NCBI GenBank assembly: GCA_012026855.1 | Contig: VEOV01000109.1 | Location: forward strand, 1 to 12,087 | DNA: 12,087 bases | Direction: 5' to 3' | Source: Geobacter sp. | GTDB lineage: Bacteria; Desulfobacterota; Desulfuromonadia; Geobacterales; DSM-12255 | Shown: positions 6,125-12,087 of the stretch, piece after piece | How positions within the stretch are numbered: the first letter of the stretch is position 1 | How the letters are laid out: each line of letters begins with the position of its first letter | Made by a program: the position numbers and the translations under genes | Notes under the pieces: generated by a model | Databases searched by the model: none | What the model was told of the DNA's origin: nothing | Seen by the model: only the letters and a program-made list of their open reading frames with translations

Positions 6125-7945
6125 TTGAACCAGTTTTACAAAAATCTCTCTCTTTGGCTGGTCATCAGCCTGATGATGATCCTGCTTTTCAATCTCTTCA
6201 ACAAGCCGAAACCGGTACAGGACAGGCTCAATTACAGCGACTTCATCACTGCTGTTGAGGCTGGCAAGGTCAAGTCGGTTGTTGTCTCCGGCAACGATCT
6301 TATCGGTAAATATACCGACGGCAAGGAGTTCAGGACCTACCGCCCGGTCGACGCAAAAATATCCGACACCCTGATTGAAAAGAAGGTTGAGGTGTCGGCC
6401 AAGCCAGAAGAAGAGAAGTTCTCCTGGTTCTCCATCTTCATTTCCTGGTTTCCGCTGATCCTGCTGGTGGGGGTCTGGATCTTCTTCATGCGTCAGATGC
6501 AGGCCGGTGGCGGCAAGGCGATGTCGTTCGGCAAAAGCCGCGCCAAGCTGCTGACTGAAGCCCAGGGGAAGGTGACCTTCGAAGACGTGGCCGGTATCGA
6601 AGAGGCCAAGGAAGAGCTCGAAGAGATTATCCAGTTCCTCAAGGATCCGAAGAAGTTTACCAAACTTGGTGGACGGATCCCCAAAGGGGTGCTACTGATG
6701 GGCCCTCCGGGGACAGGGAAGACGCTGCTGGCCAGGGCAATTGCCGGTGAGGCAGGGGTTCCGTTTTTCTCGATTTCAGGATCCGACTTTGTGGAAATGT
6801 TCGTCGGTGTCGGTGCCAGCAGGGTGCGTGACCTCTTTGTGCAGGGCAAGAAAAATGCCCCCTGCATTATTTTTATCGACGAGATTGACGCTGTCGGTCG
6901 TCATCGTGGCGCCGGTCTTGGCGGTGGTCATGACGAGCGTGAGCAGACTCTGAACCAGCTCCTGGTTGAGATGGACGGTTTCGAGTCCAATGAAGGGGTT
7001 ATCCTCATCGCTGCGACCAATCGTCCCGATGTTCTTGACCCGGCGCTGCTCCGCCCGGGCCGTTTCGACCGCCAGGTGGTGGTGCCGCGACCGGACGTCA
7101 AAGGCCGCGAAATGATCCTCAAGGTTCATGCGAAGAAGGTGCCGCTTGCCGGCAATGTGGATCTTGAGCTGATGGCTCGCGGTACCCCCGGTTTTTCCGG
7201 CGCCGACCTCTCCAATGTGGTCAATGAAGCGGCTCTTCTCGCGGCCAGACGCAACAAGGAGCTGGTGGAGATGATCGATTTCGATGACGCCAAGGACAAG
7301 GTACTCATGGGTGTCGAGCGGCGCAGCATGGTTATCTCCGAGGAGGAGAAGAAAAATACCGCTTACCATGAGGCCGGCCATACCCTGGTTGCCAAACTAC
7401 TGCCGGGGAGCGACCCGGTGCACAAGGTTTCCATCATACCCCGCGGCCGGGCTCTCGGCGTAACCATGCAGCTCCCGATCGAGGACAAGCACAGTTATAC
7501 CAAAGAGTCACTCCTTGACAGGATCGCCGTGCTCATGGGGGGCCGCGCTGCAGAGGAAATCATTTTCAATACCATGACTACCGGCGCTGGCAATGACATT
7601 GAACGAGCTACTGACATGGCCCGCAAGATGGTCTGCGAGTGGGGGATGAGCGACAGGATGGGGCCGGTATCCTTCGGCAAGAAGGATGAGCAGATCTTCC
7701 TTGGCCGTGAAATGGCAATGCAGAAAAACTACAGTGAGGCCACTGCCGTTGAGATTGACTCGGAGATCAGGCGGATTGTGGACGAAAATTATGCCAGGGT
7801 AAAACAGATGCTGACGGAAAACGTTGCTGTTCTGCACCGGATTTCAAAGGCTCTTATCGAGAAAGAGAACCTTTCCGGTCAGCAGGTTGACGAGATCATG
7901 CAGGCTGAGCAGCCTGCGGTGGTTACCGAAGAGGCAACTGTCTAG
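6125..7945 (+). CDS. ftsH: ATP-dependent zinc metalloprotease FtsH
   Basis: A membrane-bound AAA+ protease that degrades unassembled membrane proteins and selected soluble regulators; it works as a hexamer with the catalytic part in the cytoplasm. The 606-residue protein shows TM1 (about 8-25), a small periplasmic domain, TM2 (about 103-122), Walker A GPPGTGKT (193-200), Walker B IIFIDEID (248-255), the second region of homology (about 297-313, ATNRPD...RPGRFDR), zinc site HEAGH (His415, Glu416, His419) and the third ligand in GAGND (Asp491). All key residues are intact and the length is typical. The start is TTG at 6125, 5 nt after AGGGGG (6114-6119); the sequence MNQFYKNLSLWLVISL from this codon is a normal FtsH N-terminus. 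It heads the tight cluster ftsH-folP-cdaA-cdaR-glmM-pdxJ, with folP starting 3 nt after its stop. Confidence 0.98.
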   Translation: MNQFYKNLSLWLVISLMMILLFNLFNKPKPVQDRLNYSDFITAVEAGKVKSVVVSGNDLIGKYTDGKEFRTYRPVDAKISDTLIEKKVEVSAKPEEEKFSWFSIFISWFPLILLVGVWIFFMRQMQAGGGKAMSFGKSRAKLLTEAQGKVTFEDVAGIEEAKEELEEIIQFLKDPKKFTKLGGRIPKGVLLMGPPGTGKTLLARAIAGEAGVPFFSISGSDFVEMFVGVGASRVRDLFVQGKKNAPCIIFIDEIDAVGRHRGAGLGGGHDEREQTLNQLLVEMDGFESNEGVILIAATNRPDVLDPALLRPGRFDRQVVVPRPDVKGREMILKVHAKKVPLAGNVDLELMARGTPGFSGADLSNVVNEAALLAARRNKELVEMIDFDDAKDKVLMGVERRSMVISEEEKKNTAYHEAGHTLVAKLLPGSDPVHKVSIIPRGRALGVTMQLPIEDKHSYTKESLLDRIAVLMGGRAAEEIIFNTMTTGAGNDIERATDMARKMVCEWGMSDRMGPVSFGKKDEQIFLGREMAMQKNYSEATAVEIDSEIRRIVDENYARVKQMLTENVAVLHRISKALIEKENLSGQQVDEIMQAEQPAVVTEEATV

Positions 7946-7948
7946 CAG

Positions 7949-8800
7949 ATGACTGGTGTAGCCCAGATCTGGCGGTTCGGCAGGCGGGAGTTCAATCTGT
8001 CAGACAACCCTTGTGTCATGGGGATTCTCAATCTTACTCCGGACTCCTTTTCAGACGGGAGTCGCTATGACTCGGTTGATGCGGCGGTTGACGCGGCATT
8101 GCAGATGGCGGCTGATGGGGCTGACATCATTGATATCGGCGGCGAAAGCACCCGTCCGGGGGCTCCGCAAGTGTCAGCGGCTGAAGAGCTTGACCGGGTC
8201 ATGCCGGTGATTGAACGGCTGACCGGCAGGGTTGCGGTTCCTCTCTCCATAGACACCTGGAAAGCGAATGTTGCCTCTGCAGCGCTCGCGGCCGGCGTCG
8301 AGATCGTCAATGACATCAGTGCCATGGGGTTCGATCCTTTGATGAAAGATGTGCTTGCCGGTTCGGATGCCGGGGTTGTGCTGATGCATACCCGTGGCAG
8401 GCCCGGTGACATGCAGGACAATACCAGTTACGGCGATATTGTCAGCGAGGTTTCTGATTCACTGCAGGCGTCCATTGAAGCCGCAGTTCTTGCCGGTATC
8501 AGCAAAGAGAGGGTCGTGGTTGACCCAGGCATAGGTTTTGGCAAGAGCATCGAAGGAAATCTGGAGATCATTCATCGTCTCGGCGAGTTTGCCAGGCTTG
8601 GCAGGCCGCTGCTCATCGGCACTTCACGCAAGTCTTTTATCGGCAAGGTGCTTGGGAGAGGGGTTTATGAAAGGCTCTTTGGCACTACCGCTTCGGTTGC
8701 AGTAGCAATGATGAACGGCGCGTCGCTCTTCAGGGTGCACGATATTCGTGCAGTGCGTGATACTGTGGATATGGTCAGGGCTATTCAGCTCTCGGGATAA
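7949..8800 (+). CDS. folP: Dihydropteroate synthase FolP
   Basis: Condenses 6-hydroxymethyl-7,8-dihydropterin pyrophosphate with p-aminobenzoate to form dihydropteroate in folate synthesis; it is the sulfonamide target. The 283-residue TIM-barrel protein carries the two signature blocks, NLTPDSFSDG (28-37) and IGGESTRPG (63-71). It also has the pterin-binding residues in NDISA (121-125) and DPGIGFGKS (192-200), the TSRKSFIG loop (225-232) and the C-terminal RVHD (262-265). Length is normal. The start ATG lies 3 nt after the ftsH stop with no strong ribosome binding site (GAGG at 7931-7934 is 14 nt away), so translation is probably coupled to ftsH. Pairing with ftsH is a known conserved arrangement. 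Confidence 0.97.
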   Translation: MTGVAQIWRFGRREFNLSDNPCVMGILNLTPDSFSDGSRYDSVDAAVDAALQMAADGADIIDIGGESTRPGAPQVSAAEELDRVMPVIERLTGRVAVPLSIDTWKANVASAALAAGVEIVNDISAMGFDPLMKDVLAGSDAGVVLMHTRGRPGDMQDNTSYGDIVSEVSDSLQASIEAAVLAGISKERVVVDPGIGFGKSIEGNLEIIHRLGEFARLGRPLLIGTSRKSFIGKVLGRGVYERLFGTTASVAVAMMNGASLFRVHDIRAVRDTVDMVRAIQLSG

Positions 8801-8821
8801 TGTAGCCGAAAAGGGAGAGTC

Positions 8822-9601
8822 ATGCAGGGTATCCTTCATAAAGCAGACATCCTGACAGCTTTTTTTGACATTCTCCTCGTTGCGATCGTCATTTACCTGC
8901 TTTTCCGCCTTGTCAGGGAGTCTACGGCAGTAAGGATTCTGCTCCTTCTGCCGGTTTTGCTTATTGCATACCTTGCCGCCCAACTTCTCGGTTTCATCGC
9001 ATTCACCTGGCTGCTCGACAACTTTATCCTGTCAATTTTTCTGATACTGGTGGTGATATTCCAGTACGATATCCGCCGGGCACTGCTCTCCTTCAGTCGG
9101 GGGATGTTTGTCAGAAGTCCGGAGGCAGACAGTGAGGAGCATGAATCGGCTGCGCTTCTTGATCAGCTTGCCGATGCGGCCCATTCACTGTCAGAGCGGC
9201 GCAATGGTGCCTTGATTGTTGTTGAAAAAGAGATGTCACTTGAGCAGTACCTTGAAGTCGGCACCGAGATAGATGCCAAGGTTACCAGTGAACTGATCTC
9301 GTCTATTTTTCTGCCATACTCGCCGATCCACGATGGAGCAGTCATTATCAGTCACGGCAAGTTGACCATGGCTGGATGTTTTCTGCCGCTGACCCAGAAC
9401 CCGGACGTTGCCAAGGAGCTTGGCACCAGGCACCGGGCTGCCATCGGCCTGACCGAGCTTGTCGATGCACTGGTCATCGTGGTTTCGGAGGAGACCGGTT
9501 CGGTTTCTGTAGTCTCTGGCGGCAACATTACCAGTAATCTTGAGTCAGCGGCACTACGCAAGCTCCTCAGGCGGATGATTGAACCGAGGTGGCTGCAATG
9601 A
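8822..9601 (+). CDS. cdaA: Diadenylate cyclase CdaA (c-di-AMP synthase)
   Basis: Makes the second messenger c-di-AMP from two ATP. The 259-residue protein has three N-terminal membrane helices (about 12-31, 38-56 and 62-82), then a linker and a DAC domain (about 105-250) with the two catalytic motifs DGA (171-173) and RHR (203-205) in PIHDGAVI and GTRHRAAIGL. This is the CdaA/YbbP class, not DisA (no DNA-binding part) or CdaS. The start ATG follows GGGAGAG at a short spacing. The next gene is its usual regulator (YbbR/CdaR family), starting within the cdaA stop codon, and glmM follows. In Firmicutes GlmM and CdaR bind CdaA and modulate its activity, linking c-di-AMP to peptidoglycan precursor supply and osmotic balance; that this holds here is inferred from gene order. 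Confidence 0.96.
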   Translation: MQGILHKADILTAFFDILLVAIVIYLLFRLVRESTAVRILLLLPVLLIAYLAAQLLGFIAFTWLLDNFILSIFLILVVIFQYDIRRALLSFSRGMFVRSPEADSEEHESAALLDQLADAAHSLSERRNGALIVVEKEMSLEQYLEVGTEIDAKVTSELISSIFLPYSPIHDGAVIISHGKLTMAGCFLPLTQNPDVAKELGTRHRAAIGLTELVDALVIVVSEETGSVSVVSGGNITSNLESAALRKLLRRMIEPRWLQ

Positions 9602-9978
9602 CCATGCACTCCATCCTGTTTGCCAGGTTTAGGCTTAAGGCGCTTTCACTCTTGTTTGCAGCTGTTCTCTGGCTCTTTGTAATGCTTGAGACCGGTGACG
9701 AGCATGAGTTTGCTGTGAAGCTCAAGCCTGTTAACACTGCATCGGGGTTTACTGTGGCAATTAACCCGCCGGAGCTGAAAGCACGCCTAGGCGGAGTTCG
9801 CGCCCTGCTTCTGAGGCAGCAGTTAATCGGCTTGACCGTTGAAATTGACCTGAGCCAAAGAGATGCCGGGGCTTTAACCCTTAAAAGCAGCGACTCACAT
9901 CTGCAGGTTGTCCCGGGATTGAAGCTACTGGCTCTTTCGCCCGGGAGCCTTGAGATTATTATCAGTCAGCAGAAATAA
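9598..9978 (+). CDS. cdaR: Short YbbR/CdaR-like protein, one YbbR domain
   Basis: A 126-residue protein with one N-terminal membrane anchor (about 14-31, KALSLLFAAVLWLFVMLE) followed by a single beta-rich YbbR-like repeat (about 38-123, with VKLKPVNTASGFTVAINPPELKARLGG). The LWLFV anchor after a short basic start, the position directly after cdaA, and the repeat pattern support the family call. Firmicute CdaR has several YbbR repeats and is about three to four times longer, so this is a minimal form; I see no frameshift or remnant downstream, as only 15 nt separate it from glmM. The ATG at 9598 overlaps the cdaA stop (ATGA), with GAGG 8 nt upstream. In-frame GTG 9589 and ATG 9604 are alternatives. 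Its likely role is to contact CdaA at the membrane and tune c-di-AMP synthesis. Confidence 0.82.
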   Translation: MTMHSILFARFRLKALSLLFAAVLWLFVMLETGDEHEFAVKLKPVNTASGFTVAINPPELKARLGGVRALLLRQQLIGLTVEIDLSQRDAGALTLKSSDSHLQVVPGLKLLALSPGSLEIIISQQK

Positions 9979-9993
9979 AGCACAGGAGATGTT

Positions 9994-11358
9994 ATGAAAA
10001 AACTTTTCGGTACGGACGGTGTGCGCGGTGTTGCCAACGTCTATCCAATGACCTGTGAAATGGCATTGCAGATCGGTCGCGCAGCTGCCTACATGTTCAA
10101 GAACGGCAAGCGCCGTCACAGGATTGTTATCGGCAAGGATACGAGGCTGTCCGGGTATATGATTGAAAATGCCCTTGTGGCAGGAATCTGTTCCATGGGG
10201 GTAGACGTCCTTCAGGTCGGGCCGCTGCCGACGCCGGGCATTGCCTATATAACCTCGTCAATGCGGGCCGATGCAGGGGTTGTCATCTCGGCTTCACACA
10301 ACCCTTTTCAGGATTATGGCATCAAGTTTTTCTTTAAGGACGGTTTCAAGCTCCCTGACGAGATCGAACTGAAGATTGAAAATCTCATCTTTTCAGAGAA
10401 GATCGATTCGCTCAGGCCAGTGGCAACGGAAGTCGGCAAGGCTTACCGGATTGATGATGCGGCTGGTCGCTATGTCGTCTTTTTGAAGAGCGCATTTCCC
10501 AAGGATCTGGATCTTGCCGGCATGAAAATCGTGCTGGACTGCGCCAATGGAGCTGCTTACAAGGTTGCTCCTGCCGTACTTAGCGAGTTGGGTGCCGAAG
10601 TCATACCGCTCGGCATTAAGCCTGACGGAACCAATATCAATGCCGGCTGCGGTTCACTGCACCCGGAAGTCATGAGTGAGGCGGTTAAAGCCCATCGAGC
10701 CGATCTTGGCATTGCCCTGGATGGCGATGCCGATCGGGTAATATTTGTTGATGAGTTCGGTAACATGGTGGATGGCGACCAGATCATGGCCATCTGTGCA
10801 ACTGACATGATCAAACAGAAAAAATTACGCAAAAACACGCTGGTCGCTACGGTAATGAGTAACATGGGGCTGGATATTGCCATGCGCAAGGCTGGCGGCA
10901 AAGTGATCAAGACCGATGTAGGTGATCGCTATGTGGTGGAGGAGATGCGCCGCGGAGGTTATAATCTTGGCGGTGAGCAGTCAGGCCACATGATATTCCT
11001 CGACCATAACACCACCGGGGACGGCATGCTTTCGGCGCTGCAGCTGCTGGCGATAATCCGCCGTACCGGCAAGAGCCTCTCCGAGCTTGCGGAGGTGATG
11101 ATCCCTCTTCCACAGGTGCTGGTAAATGTGAGGGTTTCTGAAAAGCGGGATATCATGGAAATTCCCGAAGTGGCTTCACTGGTGAGGGGCATCGAGGCGA
11201 AACTAGGGCTTGAGGGGAGGATTCTGATCAGGTATTCGGGAACTGAACCGCTCTTGCGGATTATGATCGAAGGGCAGGATAAATACGAAATTACCGGCTG
11301 GGCAAAGGATATAGCTGCCGCAGTTGAAAAGGCAATCGGGGAGAGGCAGGATGGCTAG
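9994..11358 (+). CDS. glmM: Phosphoglucosamine mutase GlmM
   Basis: Converts glucosamine-6-phosphate to glucosamine-1-phosphate, the step before GlmU in UDP-GlcNAc synthesis for peptidoglycan and lipopolysaccharide. The 454-residue protein has four alpha-D-phosphohexomutase domains. Seen motifs: N-terminal KLFGTDGVRG (3-11), catalytic phosphoserine Ser101 in SASHNP, magnesium-binding DGDADR (243-248), sugar-binding loop GEQSGH (327-332) and phosphate-binding RYSGTEP (413-419). These fit GlmM and not phosphomannomutase. Length is typical. The ATG at 9994 follows AGGAG at 5 nt. It sits next to cdaA and cdaR, the arrangement in which GlmM is known to inhibit CdaA in several Firmicutes. Its stop overlaps the pdxJ start by 8 nt (ATGGCTAG). 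Confidence 0.98.
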   Translation: MKKLFGTDGVRGVANVYPMTCEMALQIGRAAAYMFKNGKRRHRIVIGKDTRLSGYMIENALVAGICSMGVDVLQVGPLPTPGIAYITSSMRADAGVVISASHNPFQDYGIKFFFKDGFKLPDEIELKIENLIFSEKIDSLRPVATEVGKAYRIDDAAGRYVVFLKSAFPKDLDLAGMKIVLDCANGAAYKVAPAVLSELGAEVIPLGIKPDGTNINAGCGSLHPEVMSEAVKAHRADLGIALDGDADRVIFVDEFGNMVDGDQIMAICATDMIKQKKLRKNTLVATVMSNMGLDIAMRKAGGKVIKTDVGDRYVVEEMRRGGYNLGGEQSGHMIFLDHNTTGDGMLSALQLLAIIRRTGKSLSELAEVMIPLPQVLVNVRVSEKRDIMEIPEVASLVRGIEAKLGLEGRILIRYSGTEPLLRIMIEGQDKYEITGWAKDIAAAVEKAIGERQDG

Positions 11359-12070
11359 ACTCGGAGTAAATATTGACCATGTGGCAACCCTAAGGCAGGC
11401 GCGTGGCGGCGTTGAGCCTGATCCTGTGGCGGCTGCCGTCATTGCCGAACTGGCAGGTGCGGATGGCATAACCATTCATCTCCGCGAGGACAGGCGGCAT
11501 ATTCAGGATCGGGATCTTGAACTGCTCCGCAAGACAATCAAGACTCGTCTCAACCTGGAGATGGCGGCAACCGATGAGATGGTCGCCATTGCCCAGAGAA
11601 TTAAACCGGATATGTGCACTCTGGTTCCCGAAAAGCGCTTGGAGTTGACCACTGAAGGGGGGCTGGACGTGCGCTGCAACATGGAGCTGGTCAGGTCGGC
11701 AGTAGACAGGCTGCGCAATGACGGCATCCCGGTTTCACTCTTTATTGATGCCGATCCGGACCAGATCAAGGCCGCCGATAAAGTCGGTGCTGACTATATC
11801 GAAATTCATACCGGGCTCTTTGCAGATGCTCTAGATTGGAAGAGTTCCGAAGACGAGTTGATAAGGATTGAGAACGGTGTCAAGCTGGCTTTGAAACTCG
11901 GCTTGGGTGTAAATGCAGGCCACGGACTTAATTACGCAAACATTAAAAGGATTACCGCCATCAGGGGGATCGATGAGTTCAACATTGGCCATTCGATCAT
12001 TTCGCGGGCCGTTCTTGTCGGTCTAGAACGAGCGGTAAGAGATATGGCTGAACTGGTCCGCTTTGCGTGA
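11351..12070 (+). CDS. pdxJ: Pyridoxine 5'-phosphate synthase PdxJ
   Basis: Closes the ring of vitamin B6 by joining 1-deoxy-D-xylulose 5-phosphate with 3-amino-1-hydroxyacetone phosphate (DXP-dependent pathway). The 239-residue TIM-barrel protein has LGVNIDHVATLRQARGG (4-20), IHLREDRRHI (42-51), Glu70 in NLEMA, FIDAD (131-135), IEIHTG and GHGLNY (190-195). Catalytic His43, Glu70 and His191 match E. coli His45, Glu72 and His193 with a constant offset of two. The start at 11351 is preferred over an upstream in-frame ATG at 11324 because it gives the family N-terminus and length, with GAGAGG just upstream; it overlaps the glmM stop. In related genomes acpS often follows, but only 17 bases remain here. 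Confidence 0.97.
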   Translation: MARLGVNIDHVATLRQARGGVEPDPVAAAVIAELAGADGITIHLREDRRHIQDRDLELLRKTIKTRLNLEMAATDEMVAIAQRIKPDMCTLVPEKRLELTTEGGLDVRCNMELVRSAVDRLRNDGIPVSLFIDADPDQIKAADKVGADYIEIHTGLFADALDWKSSEDELIRIENGVKLALKLGLGVNAGHGLNYANIKRITAIRGIDEFNIGHSIISRAVLVGLERAVRDMAELVRFA

Positions 12071-12087
12071 CAAAAAATGGCGCCTCC

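Noticed and set aside
6776..7381. Minus-strand open frame (201 codons) opposite ftsH
   Set aside because: It lies antisense to the AAA+ domain, whose motifs are all intact on the plus strand; nothing family-like is visible in the translation.
12071..12087. Possible acpS start (ATG at 12077) after pdxJ
   Set aside because: Only 11 bases of putative coding sequence and no ribosome binding site in the short gap; too little to call.

Overview
The window looks like a chromosomal contig end from a Desulfuromonadia/Geobacter-type bacterium. I infer this from recall of gene order (tilS, ftsH, folP, cdaA, ybbR/cdaR, glmM, pdxJ in one direction) and from protein character; no search was run. GC is moderate. 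The layout is dense housekeeping DNA, with no mobile element, CRISPR array, tRNA or rRNA that I can see.

Positions 1-109 are not genome. They read as an Illumina Nextera library end: a C run, a T run, a degraded P7 sequence, an 8-base index slot, and the transposase adapter ending in the mosaic end. True sequence starts at about 110, inside typA (bipA) on the minus strand, so that gene is cut after about 253 codons. A 226-bp AT-rich divergent region (870-1095) separates typA from the next genes and holds a perfect 9-bp hairpin in the typA leader.

Positions 1096-3358 (plus) encode a soluble hybrid PAS histidine kinase with a C-terminal receiver, then a stand-alone receiver whose start overlaps the kinase stop. 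The two receivers resemble each other, which suggests a local phosphorelay. A convergent gene on the minus strand (3330-4454) encodes a membrane-anchored calcineurin-like metallophosphoesterase and overlaps the receiver gene tail to tail by 29 bp.

From 4624 to 12070 (plus) lies a run of core genes: tilS (tRNA-Ile lysidine synthetase), ftsH (membrane AAA+ protease), folP (dihydropteroate synthase), cdaA (c-di-AMP cyclase), a short ybbR/cdaR, glmM (phosphoglucosamine mutase) and pdxJ (pyridoxine 5'-phosphate synthase). From ftsH to pdxJ the gaps are 3 nt, 21 nt, a 4-nt overlap, 15 nt and an 8-nt overlap, consistent with one operon. tilS is 115 nt upstream and may be co-transcribed. The cdaA-cdaR-glmM trio is the known c-di-AMP/cell-wall precursor module best studied in Firmicutes; here it is joined to folate and vitamin B6 synthesis and membrane proteolysis.

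I found no convincing new biological system. The points most worth a second look are the adapter artefact at the left end, the typA leader hairpin, the minimal one-domain CdaR, and the paired receivers.
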